Shown piece after piece: positions 17,101 to 26,416 of a stretch of 64,000 bases of DNA (its first letter is position 1; each line of letters begins with the position of its first letter). The stretch comes from Oscillospiraceae bacterium (GTDB lineage: Bacteria > Bacillota > Clostridia > Oscillospirales > Acutalibacteraceae), in assembly GCA_015066225.1 (NCBI GenBank), contig SVOT01000001.1, forward strand, positions 372,001-436,000. The letters run 5' to 3'. Both the position numbers and the translations under genes were made by a program. Below the pieces are notes generated by a model. The model saw nothing but the letters and a program-made list of their open reading frames with translations, was not told the origin of the DNA and searched no databases.

Positions 17101-18414
17101 TTAAAGAACTGTATTCATATAAATGAGTTCACCAAGAATAGTTCTTCTTAACATATCAAGCAACTCTTTAAAGAAAGCGGCAATAATATTATTGGGCTCT
17201 TTTGCTTCGGGGATTTTAGCTCCGTCGTCGCTCATATCACCATCATCACAAACGAAGGGCTGAGAAAGAACTATACCGCCCTCGTTTTTAATCTGGAAAC
17301 GAACATAGCAGCTGATTTCATCGCTATATTCTCTGAGGTTAATAGTCTCGCCTGTTGCAATTATTTCGCCGTCTGCAATCCACTCAATCTCATCGTAATT
17401 TGAAGCAACAACGCTGATTTCATCCTTGTCATCATCAACGTTGATATAGTGAATATCGGCATAATCGGCTGTTCCTACAAAATCCTCTCCCATTTCTTTG
17501 CGGGCGTAGGTTGAGCAAGCAAAGAAGGTGCCGTCTTCCATTGCTGTGCGAAGAGCCTCGTTTGTAAGCTCAGGCATAAGCATAATCTCCTGAGTAACGC
17601 CTATCTGGTCAAGATAGTGAGAGTCATCATTGGAGAAGCCCCAAACATTTTTACCCTGAGGAATTGTGTATTGAAGAATGCTGTCCCAGATAATACGGTC
17701 TGCACGGTCAGCAGTATCCATACAGTTGAATACTTCGATACCTACACAGCTGTCGTATTTCAAAAGAGGATCAATGAAAACCTTAAGATCATTGTAATTA
17801 CGTGCTCTGGATTCGTCGCGGTTTGCAGCAAGGAAGTCACCGGGATGGTTAATAAATGTAATGCCGCCTGCAGCGCTGTTACCTGCAATAACTGTTTCGT
17901 AATCTTCCTCTTCACCCAAAATGCCTTGACCGTAATCAGCAAAGAAGCCGTTTACATGGTTTTTTCTGACAACAAGTCCATTCAATTCAATTCCGAATGG
18001 AACGTCAAGCATAGGTCTGCCGTCACGATCTGCACCGGTTGTAAGCTCCTTATATCTCTCAGCGCTGACGGGAGTTAAATTGTTTATATATTGGTTATAA
18101 CCAATAATGTCAAGCATTTCGGGAACTTTATCCCAACCCTTGTGAACAACACCGTGGTCAGATATTGAAAGAATATCATAATCTCGGGCATAATATTCTT
18201 CTACAACGTCCTTCACGTCCATTGTACCGTCACTGTACAGAGTGTGAGTATGAAGCTGAGCCTTGTATTGATTCCATGTATCCCAATCAACTGTTTCGTA
18301 AGGGCTTGTGATATCATAGGAAACGCTTACAGCACTTACCGAAAGGGGTAACACAAAGGATACCAACAATGAAACAACAAGTAAAACAGATGTTATTTTT
18401 TTTGACATTTTCAT
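17101..18414 (-). CDS. Exported PHP-domain phosphoesterase-like protein, copy 1
   Basis: The 437-residue protein has a cleavable signal peptide (to about Ala28). A PHP metal-site domain follows (HTHTLYSD with His55, His57, Asp62; later SISDHG, NHPGD and SNDDSH), then a small beta-rich domain and a C-terminal aromatic/amphipathic helix. PHP domains normally hydrolyse phosphoesters with two or three metals; the substrate outside the cell is unknown. It lies only 27 nt after rpoD with no terminator between, so it probably shares that transcript. A clear paralogue is at 32538-33881. Confidence 0.85.
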   Translation of the reverse strand: MKMSKKITSVLLVVSLLVSFVLPLSVSAVSVSYDITSPYETVDWDTWNQYKAQLHTHTLYSDGTMDVKDVVEEYYARDYDILSISDHGVVHKGWDKVPEMLDIIGYNQYINNLTPVSAERYKELTTGADRDGRPMLDVPFGIELNGLVVRKNHVNGFFADYGQGILGEEEDYETVIAGNSAAGGITFINHPGDFLAANRDESRARNYNDLKVFIDPLLKYDSCVGIEVFNCMDTADRADRIIWDSILQYTIPQGKNVWGFSNDDSHYLDQIGVTQEIMLMPELTNEALRTAMEDGTFFACSTYARKEMGEDFVGTADYADIHYINVDDDKDEISVVASNYDEIEWIADGEIIATGETINLREYSDEISCYVRFQIKNEGGIVLSQPFVCDDGDMSDDGAKIPEAKEPNNIIAAFFKELLDMLRRTILGELIYMNTVL

Positions 18415-18441
18415 AATAATTCTCCTTTATATTCAAATTTA

Positions 18442-19536
18442 TTAATCCAAGAAGTCACGGAGCTTCTTTGAACGTGAGGGATGGCGAAGCTTACGAAGAG
18501 CTTTCGCTTCAATCTGACGGATTCGCTCTCTTGTAACCTGAAACTCCTTACCAACCTCTTCAAGAGTTTTTGGGTTACCGTCTTCAAGACCATAGCGAAG
18601 GCTGAGAACTCTCGCTTCACGTGGGGTAAGTGTTTTAAGAACCTCTGCAAGCTGTTCACGCATAAGAGCCATTGAAGCGGCGTCAACGGGTGCCTGAGCA
18701 TCATCATCGGGGATAAAGTCACCAAGATGGCTATCCTCCTCCTCGCCTATGGGTGTTTCAAGTGAAACGGGCTCCTGCGCAACTCTGAGAATTTCTCTTA
18801 CCTTATCAACAGGCATATCGAGCTTTTCTGCAATTTCTTCTGCAGTGGGGTCTCTGCCGTTTTCGTGAAGAAGCTGGCTGTTTGTTTTCTTAACCTTGTT
18901 AATTGTTTCAACCATATGAACGGGGATACGGATAGTTCTTGCCTGGTCTGCGATAGCTCTCGTTATTGCCTGGCGAATCCACCACGTAGCATAGGTTGAG
19001 AATTTGAAGCCTTTAGTGTAGTCAAATTTGTCAACAGCTTTAATAAGACCGAGATTACCCTCCTGAATGAGGTCAAGGAACTGCATACCTCTGCCAACAT
19101 ATCTTTTGGCAATGCTTACAACAAGACGAAGGTTAGCCTCAGAAAGGCGTTTTTTAGCCTCTGCATCATTTTCAGAAATACGGATAGCAAGCTCAATTTC
19201 TTCCTCAGATGTGAGAAGCGGAACTCTACCGATTTCTTTAAGATAAACCTTAACCGGGTCGTCAATAGTCATAGCCTTTGCATCGCCGGAATTGTCGTCA
19301 TCCTCAGTTTTTGCTGTTTCAAGCTCTGTGAGTGAGTCAAGAACATCTGTGTTAACCTCGTCAACAATTTCGATATTCTGTTCTTCAAGAAGCTTGTATA
19401 GCTTTTCGAGATTGTCGATATCAAAATCCTCCATATCAAGGACAGCATTGTCGATATCGTGGGTTGCCAGCTTACCGCTGACCTTACCTTTATCAATCAA
19501 GCTTTTTATGACCGGGTGCTTTTCCCAATTTTCCAT
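18442..19536 (-). CDS. rpoD: Primary sigma factor RpoD (sigma-A)
   Basis: The housekeeping sigma factor, 364 residues from the ATG at 19536 (6 nt after AAAGGTG; a GTG three codons upstream is part of that site). It has an N-terminal region 1.1-like segment, region 2 ([34 protein letters not shown]) and region 4 ([37 protein letters not shown]). Everything needed for -10 and -35 recognition is present. It follows dnaG by 18 nt, the classic macromolecular synthesis arrangement. Confidence 0.97.
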   Translation of the reverse strand: MENWEKHPVIKSLIDKGKVSGKLATHDIDNAVLDMEDFDIDNLEKLYKLLEEQNIEIVDEVNTDVLDSLTELETAKTEDDDNSGDAKAMTIDDPVKVYLKEIGRVPLLTSEEEIELAIRISENDAEAKKRLSEANLRLVVSIAKRYVGRGMQFLDLIQEGNLGLIKAVDKFDYTKGFKFSTYATWWIRQAITRAIADQARTIRIPVHMVETINKVKKTNSQLLHENGRDPTAEEIAEKLDMPVDKVREILRVAQEPVSLETPIGEEEDSHLGDFIPDDDAQAPVDAASMALMREQLAEVLKTLTPREARVLSLRYGLEDGNPKTLEEVGKEFQVTRERIRQIEAKALRKLRHPSRSKKLRDFLD

Positions 19537-19554
19537 TTTCTTCACCTTTCTTTT

Positions 19555-21324
19555 TCACACATCTTTTTCTTTGTTAAGAGAATTAAAAAACTCAAGAAAG
19601 CTTTCGTCGCTCATCTGCGAGGGCTCGGGTGCTTCCCGTTTAGTCTTCTCTTCTTCAAGAACAGTTATGCAATCATAGCATTCGCTCAACGTATTTGAAA
19701 CCATCGCCTGTTTTGCAAGCAACCTTGCAACTGCACTTACTTCTTCCGATGTTAAATACTGAGAAAGCTGTGAAATATCAACACCCTCGTTATTCACAAG
19801 ACGTGTTGTTATTAACTGAAAAATACGCTTATTTACAGGCGTTGCGAAAATATCCTCACTGAGCCTGTCCTTCAGCTTACTGTAAAACGCACCGTTGTTC
19901 AGAAGAGTTATTATTAAAACATCCTCTGCCTTTGCGGCACGTTTGTTTTTGGCGCGTTGTGGGTCTGCCGCCATTTCAAGTGCCTGAACCTGCTTTTGAG
20001 CAGTCTGTAGCTCTGTTTTTGATTTGCGGTAGTTTTCTTTTCGTGCCAGCTGAGATATTTGTTGCAATATGGCATCCTTGCTCACACCCAATTCATCAGC
20101 AAGGCGCAATGCATAAACGTCTCTTTCTATTGAATCCGAATAAACAAGCAGCTTTGATGCTTCACGCAGAAAATTCAGCTTACCGTCATCGGTTTCGACT
20201 ATATATTTTTCTCGAAGCTTTGATAATTTATATTCGGTGTCGTTATCGGCTTTGTCGAGAAGCTTTGAAAACATCTCCTTACCGTGGGTTTTTATTATTT
20301 CATCGGGGTCTTTACCACCTGAAAGCCTTATAACCTTAACCTTGACACCTGTTTTTGAAAACAGCGACATTGCGGCTCGCACAGCCTTCTGACCAGCCTC
20401 GTCTGAGTCGTAGCAAAGGGCTACCTCATCGGCATATCTTGAAATAAGGCTGACCTGCTCGGGCGTCAAAGCCGTGCCCAAGCCCGCAACAGCGTTTGTG
20501 TAGCCCGCCTGATGGAGGGCGATAACGTCCATATACCCCTCGCAAAGAATCAGCTTTCGCTCGTTGCCGTTTTTTGCAAAATTGAGAGCGAAAAGCTCCT
20601 TGCTTTTTTTATAGACAAGGGTATCTGACGTGTTAATATACTTAGGCTTGCTGTTGTCGAGCACTCGCCCGCCAAAAGCAACTACATTGCCCCGCAAATC
20701 AATAACGGGGTACATAACCTTGGAACGGAATGCATCATAATAATAACGCTTGCCGTCTTTTTCGCTGAACCTGAGAAGGTTTGCCGCAACAAGCTCGTCA
20801 CGTCTGAAGCCCTGCGCCCTCAGTGCATTTTCGAGAGCGTGCCAATCATCGGGGGCGGCACCCAAGCCGAAATGCTTTATCATAGCCGGTGAAACGCCTC
20901 TGTTAAGTAAATAACTGAGCTGTTGCTTGCCATCTTCCTTATATAAGGTTTCGTGATAAAATCTTGCGGCGGCCCTGTTTGCCTCAAACACACGACGCCT
21001 GAGATTTGATGCAGTATCGTCGTATTCGGCATCGGGCATCTTAAGACCCGACCTGTCTGCAAGAAGCTTAATAGCTTCGATATAATCGAGGTTTTCGATG
21101 TTTCTGATAAACGTTACAACGTCACCGCCGGCACCGCAACCGAAGCAATAATATGAGCTGGTTTCCGGATACACGGTAAAGGAGGGAGTTTTTTCGTTAT
21201 GGAAGGGACAGAGACCTGTTAAGGTTTTACCCCTGCGCCTTAATTCCACATAGCCCGAGATAACAGATTCAATTTCATTATGGTCTCGAATTTGCTGAAT
21301 AAAATCATCGGGCAACCTTGCCAC
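19555..21324 (-). CDS. dnaG: DNA primase DnaG
   Basis: DnaG makes RNA primers at the replication fork. The 589-residue protein has a CHC2-type zinc finger (Cys39, His42, Cys60, Cys63), the catalytic RNA polymerase/TOPRIM core (LILCEGYMDVIALHQAG; ALCYDSDEAGQKA) and a C-terminal helicase-interacting domain. The start is a GTG nine nt after GGAGG. It is between dgt and rpoD in a same-strand run. Confidence 0.97.
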   Translation of the reverse strand: MARLPDDFIQQIRDHNEIESVISGYVELRRRGKTLTGLCPFHNEKTPSFTVYPETSSYYCFGCGAGGDVVTFIRNIENLDYIEAIKLLADRSGLKMPDAEYDDTASNLRRRVFEANRAAARFYHETLYKEDGKQQLSYLLNRGVSPAMIKHFGLGAAPDDWHALENALRAQGFRRDELVAANLLRFSEKDGKRYYYDAFRSKVMYPVIDLRGNVVAFGGRVLDNSKPKYINTSDTLVYKKSKELFALNFAKNGNERKLILCEGYMDVIALHQAGYTNAVAGLGTALTPEQVSLISRYADEVALCYDSDEAGQKAVRAAMSLFSKTGVKVKVIRLSGGKDPDEIIKTHGKEMFSKLLDKADNDTEYKLSKLREKYIVETDDGKLNFLREASKLLVYSDSIERDVYALRLADELGVSKDAILQQISQLARKENYRKSKTELQTAQKQVQALEMAADPQRAKNKRAAKAEDVLIITLLNNGAFYSKLKDRLSEDIFATPVNKRIFQLITTRLVNNEGVDISQLSQYLTSEEVSAVARLLAKQAMVSNTLSECYDCITVLEEEKTKREAPEPSQMSDESFLEFFNSLNKEKDV

Positions 21325-21357
21325 CGTGCATCACCTCCTGCATATGCTTTAGTTTTA

Positions 21358-22359
21358 TTAATACATCCAGGTTTTAGGAACAAACAAATCATTAAAGATT
21401 TTTAACGAGTAACTGTCTGACATACCTGAAATATAGTCACAAGCGGCTCTCTGAGCCCCTTCTTTTTTAGAAATGTTGTAATAAAATTCGGGCATTTTAT
21501 GAGGGAATGCAGAAAAATACCTGAAAAGCACCTTGATCATATTTTCAGCCTTACCCTCTTCACTTTTGCAGACGGGGTTAGTATAGACGTTTTCAAACAT
21601 AAACGCGTGGAGCTTCGAGAAAGCCTCCTGAACGCTGTCTGCCATTTTAAGGTCTGCCTCAGTATTTTCGATTGTTGACATAACAAGGGTGTTTATTCTT
21701 TGCGCCTTTGTAAAGCCGAGAACAAGACGAATCTCAAGAGGGATATCATCCTCACCTAAAACACCGCCACGGCAAGCATCGTCAATATCGTGGTTTATAT
21801 AGGCAATCTTATCGCTGAGTTTAACAATTCTGCCCTCAAGCGTGTCTGCCTCCTTACCCCTGGTGTGGCAAAGAATACCGTCACGCACCTCATAGGTGAG
21901 ATTAAGCCCCTTTCCGCTCTGTTCAAGCATTTCAACAACACGAAGACTCTGCTCAAAATGGGTGAAGCCTTTATCATAGACCTGGTTAAGAGCACGCTCA
22001 CCCGCGTGACCAAAGGGGGTATGACCCAAATCGTGACCCAGGGCGATTGCCTCGGTTAAATCCTCGTTAAGTGAAAGTGACCTTGCGATTGTTCGTGCAA
22101 TTTGTGCAACCTCAAGGGTATGTGTAAGACGGGTTCTGTAATGAACGTTATCGGGTGCGAGAAAAACCTGTGTTTTGTCTTTAAGGCGACGGAATGCGGA
22201 TGAGTGAAGAATTCTGTCTCTGTCACGCTGGTAGGCGGTTCTGACGGGACATTCCTCTTCAAAACGCTCTCTGCCCCTTGTGTTCTCGCAGAACATTGCA
22301 TATTGAGAAAGAGTTGCATTTTCTCTTTCAAGGGTTCTGAGTCTTATATCATTTTTCAC
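21358..22359 (-). CDS. dgt: dGTP triphosphohydrolase-like HD-domain protein
   Basis: A 333-residue HD-domain protein that would cleave deoxynucleoside triphosphates to nucleoside and triphosphate. It shows HSSAFRRLKDKTQVF, YRTRLTHTLEVAQIAR (His80), and GHDLGHTPFGHAGE (His109-Asp110), the metal-binding set. Family members in this position upstream of dnaG are usual in Firmicutes. The start is a GTG after a GAGGGTG site. The exact nucleotide preference is not predictable from sequence. Confidence 0.92.
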   Translation of the reverse strand: MKNDIRLRTLERENATLSQYAMFCENTRGRERFEEECPVRTAYQRDRDRILHSSAFRRLKDKTQVFLAPDNVHYRTRLTHTLEVAQIARTIARSLSLNEDLTEAIALGHDLGHTPFGHAGERALNQVYDKGFTHFEQSLRVVEMLEQSGKGLNLTYEVRDGILCHTRGKEADTLEGRIVKLSDKIAYINHDIDDACRGGVLGEDDIPLEIRLVLGFTKAQRINTLVMSTIENTEADLKMADSVQEAFSKLHAFMFENVYTNPVCKSEEGKAENMIKVLFRYFSAFPHKMPEFYYNISKKEGAQRAACDYISGMSDSYSLKIFNDLFVPKTWMY

Positions 22360-22388
22360 GTAATCACCCTCTTACACTTAATAATACT

Positions 22389-22436
22389 GTAAAAAATAAA
22401 AAATCCCTTTTTTTGACTGAATTTTTTATTTTTTAC
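22389..22436 (-). terminator. AT-only 16-bp perfect inverted repeat at the yigZ stop
   Basis: GTAAAAAATAAAAAAT (22389-22404) is repeated exactly in reverse complement at 22421-22436, around a 16-nt spacer. The stem has just one G:C pair. It overlaps the yigZ stop codon. It could be a weak terminator or processing site between yigZ and dgt, or simply A/T tract symmetry. Confidence 0.4.
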
Positions 22437-23052
22437 CAGCAATTATTTCATCAATAATCTCAAAAGTGATTTTTCCGTTGGAAATATCCTGTAGTTTTTT
22501 ATCAAATTCGTCTTCGGTGCCCTTTTCAATTCTGAAGCAAAGCTCAACGTTTTCGCCGAACTCGTTATTTTCCGAAACTCCTCCGAAATCTCTGATAAAG
22601 GTTTCAATCTTGCCGTATGCTGAATAATCGCAGACAATTTTCAGCACAAGCCACTTTGAAAGTGTTATTACACCTGCGGCATCAATGCCGATTTTAGCGG
22701 TGTGTGAATAAGCTCTGACAAGACCGCCGCCACCAAGAAGAATGCCGCCGAAATATCTTGTGACAACAACCACGCAATCTGTAAGCCCTTGTTGTTCAAT
22801 AACGTTGAGAACGGGCATACCCGCCGTTCCCTGTGGCTCGCCGTCGTCAGAATAGCGCTTCACGCCACTGTCTTTAATAACATAGGCATACACATTATGC
22901 TTTGCATCCCAATGTTTTTTTGAAATGCGTGCAATAAAATCAAGCGCCTCCTGCTCGGTTTTGACAGGTGCGGCATAGCCGATAAACCGGGAATGCTTAA
23001 CTATATATTCATCATTATTTTCACAAAACAGAGTTTTGTAGCTATCACTCAC
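22426..23052 (-). CDS. yigZ: YigZ/IMPACT family protein
   Basis: A 208-residue cytoplasmic protein of the YigZ (UPF0029/IMPACT) family. It contains KHWDAKHNVYAYVI, RYSDDGEPQGTAGMPVL and VVVTRYFGGILLGGGGLVRAYS, the family signature. Family role is linked to translation control in eukaryotes and is poorly defined in bacteria. I chose the GTG at 23052, seven nt after AGGCGG; a longer frame to 23100 would begin inside the rpmE terminator. With a terminator upstream and no clear promoter, it may depend on read-through from rpmE. Confidence 0.92.
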   Translation of the reverse strand: MSDSYKTLFCENNDEYIVKHSRFIGYAAPVKTEQEALDFIARISKKHWDAKHNVYAYVIKDSGVKRYSDDGEPQGTAGMPVLNVIEQQGLTDCVVVVTRYFGGILLGGGGLVRAYSHTAKIGIDAAGVITLSKWLVLKIVCDYSAYGKIETFIRDFGGVSENNEFGENVELCFRIEKGTEDEFDKKLQDISNGKITFEIIDEIIAGKK

Positions 23053-23073
23053 AACATCACCGCCTAATAATGC

Positions 23074-23098
23074 AAAAAGCCGGTGATAACTCACCGGC
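23074..23098 (-). terminator. rpmE terminator
   Basis: A perfect 8-bp stem, GCCGGTGA/TCACCGGC (23079-23098), with a four-base loop, is followed on the minus strand by a run of five T. It lies just after rpmE and before yigZ. Confidence 0.9.
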
Positions 23099-23115
23099 AT
23101 TAAAGCACTTACAAC

Positions 23116-23319
23116 TTACTTTGAGAGGTTATATTTTCTATTGAATCTTTCTACACGTCCGCCGGTGTCAACAAGCTTCTGTTTGCCTGTGAAGAACGGA
23201 TGGCATTTTGAGCAGATATCAACACGCATACCTTCTTTAGTGGAAGCTGTTTCAAGAACTGCGCCGCATGCACATTTAACCTGTGTTGCGCCGTATTTGG
23301 GATGAAGTCCTTCTTTCAT
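23116..23319 (-). CDS. rpmE: 50S ribosomal protein L31 (zinc type)
   Basis: The 67-residue protein starts [10 protein letters not shown] and keeps the zinc-binding cysteines in KCACG and CSKCH, followed by the [18 protein letters not shown] signature. This is the Cys-containing, zinc-loaded form of L31, not the zinc-free YtiA type. The start at 23319 is 6 nt after AGAGGTG; the GTG three codons upstream is inside that site. It has its own promoter and terminator. Confidence 0.96.
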   Translation of the reverse strand: MKEGLHPKYGATQVKCACGAVLETASTKEGMRVDICSKCHPFFTGKQKLVDTGGRVERFNRKYNLSK

Positions 23320-23360
23320 TGTATTCACCTCTTTAATAATTTTAACACATTAGCGAAAGA

Positions 23361-23389
23361 ATGATACCACAACCCAACAAAAAAAGCAA
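23361..23389 (-). promoter_or_regulatory. Promoter for rpmE
   Basis: On the minus strand TTGCTT (23389-23384) and TATCAT (23366-23361) are 17 nt apart, about 42 nt before the L31 start. One mismatch from consensus in the -10 box, a weaker -35. Confidence 0.55.
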
Positions 23390-23413
23390 GTGTTTTCTGC
23401 AATTTTTTTAAAA

Positions 23414-25453
23414 TTATAATAAAACCTTTATGAGAGTTATAAAACTGCAAAGGATAACGCCCACACACAAGGGAATAATAAATGACAAAGCTGTCCATTT
23501 TATGCTCTTTGTTTCTTTGTAAACGGTCATAATAGAGGCGGCACAAGGGAAATGAGCAATGCAAAAAATCACGAAGCAAGCCATACGCCAGATATCCCAA
23601 CCGTTTGCAACGAGTATTTCTCTGATATATGCCACATTTTCAAAAGAAGCCAGCTCCCCTGCCTGCAGATACGACATAAGCGCTATTGGTAAAACAATCT
23701 CGTTTGCGGGAATCCCGAGGAAGAATGACGAGAGTGTAACGCCATCCATACCTATTGCTCTGCCCATAGGGTCAAAAAAGCTGTTTATTCTGAAAAGCAA
23801 CGATTGATTCTCATAAAACGTATTTGAAACAAACCAAAGAACCATACCCGCGGGAAAAGCAACGACAGCGGCTCTTATAATAATTTTCAGGGTTTTATCA
23901 ATCAATGAGTTAGCTATGATTTTTGACATCTGCGGTTTTCTGTATGGCGGAATTTCTAAAATATAGTGTGACGGCTCACCCTTCAGAATGGTGCGTGAAA
24001 GTATATTCGCACAGGCTAATGTCAAAGCAAGGCTACCTACAATAACAGCCGCCAGCACCACCGCAGAAAGAATTCCGCCACCTCCCACAAGAAAGGCACC
24101 AAGCACAGCAATAATTGCGGGGAATCTGCCGTTACAGGGTGTGAGACTGTTTGTGATAACGGCAATAAGCCTTTCACGGCGGGAGTCTATTATTCTTGTA
24201 CCTGCAATCCCCACGCAATTACAGCCATAGCCCATACAGGTTGTAAGTGCCTGTTTGCCACAGGTTCCCGCTTTCTCAAAGGTATTATCAAGCACGTAGG
24301 CAACCCGTGGCAGCACGCCCAGATCCTCAAGAAAGGAAAAGCAAGGGAAAAATATAGCCATAGGCGGCAGCATAACAGCAATAACCCAGCCCATAACACG
24401 AAAACCGCCTGTTATGAAAACACCGCTAAAAAACTGCGGCAAGCCGATTCTATCGGCAAACATCATCAACAGCTCTTCGCATCTCACAAATAATGTTGAC
24501 AACAGCTGTGACGGATAATTTGCCAGGGTAATTGTTATATAAAACACAACACAAAGAGCAACAAACATTACAGGATATGCGTATATTGATTTTGTAAAAA
24601 TTTTATCTTTTGCACCTTTGTTATCCTTCTCTGAGCTATGCACAATCACTTTTTTGCACAGCTCCCTTGAAAGTCCGTAAAGACTTGCAGCAATCATTTC
24701 GGACACGTCTTCGCGATACACACCATGCGAAGATAAAAACTCTTCTGCATTTTCTATTGCATTTTCAAGCTCGCCGTATTTATCACCCATATTATCCCGA
24801 CAATACCGTTCAGCCTTGTTATCCCCCTCTAAAAGGCGTAAAGAAAGCCACCTTTCATCAACATCGCCTGACAGCTCATTTTTCAGCACAGGCACAAGAA
24901 ATTGCAAAGCTGATTCAATTTGTGGCGGGTAGTTTATTCTAATCGGCTTTTGTGTTGATTTTTCTGAAATACAAGAAACCAATTCATCGAGTCCCGTTCC
25001 TTTTCTTGCAGAAGTGGCGCACACCTTCACACCCAGCTCGTGTGCCAACAAGGATATATCAATAACAATCTTCTGTTTTCTCGCTTCATCAAGCATATTA
25101 ATACACACAACGGTGTCTCGCTTGGTTTCAATAATCTGGAGTGCAAGATAGAGATTTCTTTCAAGTGACGTTGCATCACACACGCTGACAACCTTCTTAA
25201 CGCCCTCGTAGCAGATGTAATCATCTGCAATCTCTTCTTCTGCGGAATGCGGTTTTAAAGAATAAGTACCCGGAATGTCAATAAATTTATAGTTGACTCC
25301 GTTATATTCTGCAACACCTGTAGCCAGGTCAACCGTTTTACCCGTCCAGTTACCCGTATGCTGTCGCATACCCGTAAGAGCGTTGAAAACCGTGCTTTTA
25401 CCGACATTCGGGTTACCCGCTAAGGCTACCGTTACTTCATTATTTACAGACAT
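23414..25453 (-). CDS. feoB: Ferrous iron transporter FeoB
   Basis: FeoB imports Fe(II) across the cell membrane. The N-terminal GTPase has G1 GNPNVGKST (residues 13-21), G3 DIPGTYSL and G4 NMLDE. Then comes a helical linker and a membrane region with Gate motifs, including LTTCMGYGCNCVGIAG and SLTPCNGRFPAI. The chosen ATG (679 residues) follows AGGCGG by 7-8 nt; the frame extends nine codons further up without support. It overlaps feoA by 10 nt. No feoC is seen. Confidence 0.96.
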   Translation of the reverse strand: MSVNNEVTVALAGNPNVGKSTVFNALTGMRQHTGNWTGKTVDLATGVAEYNGVNYKFIDIPGTYSLKPHSAEEEIADDYICYEGVKKVVSVCDATSLERNLYLALQIIETKRDTVVCINMLDEARKQKIVIDISLLAHELGVKVCATSARKGTGLDELVSCISEKSTQKPIRINYPPQIESALQFLVPVLKNELSGDVDERWLSLRLLEGDNKAERYCRDNMGDKYGELENAIENAEEFLSSHGVYREDVSEMIAASLYGLSRELCKKVIVHSSEKDNKGAKDKIFTKSIYAYPVMFVALCVVFYITITLANYPSQLLSTLFVRCEELLMMFADRIGLPQFFSGVFITGGFRVMGWVIAVMLPPMAIFFPCFSFLEDLGVLPRVAYVLDNTFEKAGTCGKQALTTCMGYGCNCVGIAGTRIIDSRRERLIAVITNSLTPCNGRFPAIIAVLGAFLVGGGGILSAVVLAAVIVGSLALTLACANILSRTILKGEPSHYILEIPPYRKPQMSKIIANSLIDKTLKIIIRAAVVAFPAGMVLWFVSNTFYENQSLLFRINSFFDPMGRAIGMDGVTLSSFFLGIPANEIVLPIALMSYLQAGELASFENVAYIREILVANGWDIWRMACFVIFCIAHFPCAASIMTVYKETKSIKWTALSFIIPLCVGVILCSFITLIKVLL

Positions 25454-25683
25454 TCTTCCACCGCCTTTACGGTTATGCACCCGGCATCCTTATTACGTAT
25501 TGCTATTACAGCCCCTCTGATAAGATATGCTCTCGGATTTCCCGAGGGACTTTCGTGAAGCACCTTAACGGTTGTTCCTTCAAGAAGACCTATATCAAAC
25601 AAGCGTTGCTTCAGCTCTGCGGACGTATCAACCTTTATAACCACGGCGCAATCGCCAACTCTGACAGAATCTAACGTTTTCAA
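25444..25683 (-). CDS. feoA: Ferrous iron transport protein FeoA
   Basis: A 79-residue cytosolic SH3-like protein that assists FeoB. It has the family pattern LKQRLFDIGLLEGTTVKVL and a C-terminal YLIRGAVIAIRNKDA segment. The start is a TTG seven nt after GAGAGGTG. A good promoter lies just upstream, and feoB overlaps its end by 10 nt, so the two are one operon. Confidence 0.93.
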   Translation of the reverse strand: MKTLDSVRVGDCAVVIKVDTSAELKQRLFDIGLLEGTTVKVLHESPSGNPRAYLIRGAVIAIRNKDAGCITVKAVEECL

Positions 25684-25695
25684 AGCGTATCACCT

Positions 25696-25730
25696 CTCAA
25701 TATAATATGAGGAAATACTATGTTTGTGAA
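25696..25730 (-). promoter_or_regulatory. feoAB promoter with possible metal-regulator operator
   Basis: TTCACA (25730-25725) and TATTAT (25707-25702) are spaced 17 nt apart on the minus strand, each one mismatch from consensus. The -10 box lies inside an inverted repeat CTCA-N8-TGAG (25696-25711), a possible site for an iron-responsive repressor. The repeat is short, so the operator call is tentative. Confidence 0.55.
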
Positions 25731-25736
25731 AAGGTA

Positions 25737-25764
25737 TTGAAAAAAAGTGAAAAAATGTTAAAAT
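25737..25764 (+). promoter_or_regulatory. Promoter for the 198-residue membrane protein
   Basis: TTGAAA (25737-25742) and TAAAAT (25759-25764) are separated by 16 nt, 18 nt before the ATG at 25783, which follows GAGGTG. It diverges from the feoAB promoter. Confidence 0.5.
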
Positions 25765-25782
25765 CTTATTTGAGGTGATTTT

Positions 25783-26379
25783 ATGAACGGAAAAAAGAAA
25801 TTTTATCTTTCCTGCTCTGCCTACCTTGTGACTATTGTTCTTGACCTTTTATTTACTTATATTGCAACACCCAACCTTTTGCTTGAGGGTAACCCGCTTT
25901 ATGACATGCTGGGATTCGGTTGGTTTGGTCTTATTGCCATAAACCTTGTGACATTCGTTGGCTATGTTTTTATGTCTTACTATGCGTTTGTGAAATACAA
26001 ACCACCGGTTACCAACGAAACTGATTTAAAGCGTTACATGGCACTTATAAACTACGGCGATGCAGACAATTACGTTCCGATGATGTGGAAGCTCCCCAAA
26101 AACTGGGCGCCACAGACTGCCTGCCTTTGTTGGTCGGTTGTTTGTGTTTTGCCGTTTTGCAGAATGATAATTGTTGTTGAGTGGTTGTTGATGATTTTGA
26201 GAATCAGCAACACCGCAACAAGAACATTTTTCTTTATTGTTTCACTTTTCCCTTTGGGCAGAATTGATATTGTTCTTGCAGTTATCGGTGCATGGATTCT
26301 TTCGTTTGTGTGGATAAAGAAAGAATTCAAAGCAAATCTCAGAGAAATAGCTGAAAGGAATCAAAAAGCTGCTAACTAA
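25783..26379 (+). CDS. Unrecognised integral membrane protein
   Basis: I do not recognise a family for this 198-residue protein. Hydrophobic stretches at about 10-29, 44-66, 110-150 (probably two helices) and 155-187 suggest about five membrane spans. A polar loop (about 70-108, KYKPPVTNETDLKRYMAL) and a basic C-terminal tail are also present. It has a clear GAGGTG ribosome-binding site, its own promoter and a terminator, so it is likely real and monocistronic. It is transcribed divergently from feoAB; a link to iron is not shown. Confidence 0.72.
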   Translation: MNGKKKFYLSCSAYLVTIVLDLLFTYIATPNLLLEGNPLYDMLGFGWFGLIAINLVTFVGYVFMSYYAFVKYKPPVTNETDLKRYMALINYGDADNYVPMMWKLPKNWAPQTACLCWSVVCVLPFCRMIIVVEWLLMILRISNTATRTFFFIVSLFPLGRIDIVLAVIGAWILSFVWIKKEFKANLREIAERNQKAAN

Positions 26380-26411
26380 AAAAGACTCAGTCAACCGACT
26401 GAGTCTTTTTT
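26378..26411. terminator. Bidirectional terminator
   Basis: A perfect 15-bp stem (AAAAAAGACTCAGTC with its complement) around the loop AACC, with T runs on both strands. It ends both the membrane protein gene and the phosphohexomutase gene. Confidence 0.93.
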
Positions 26412-26416
26412 ACATC

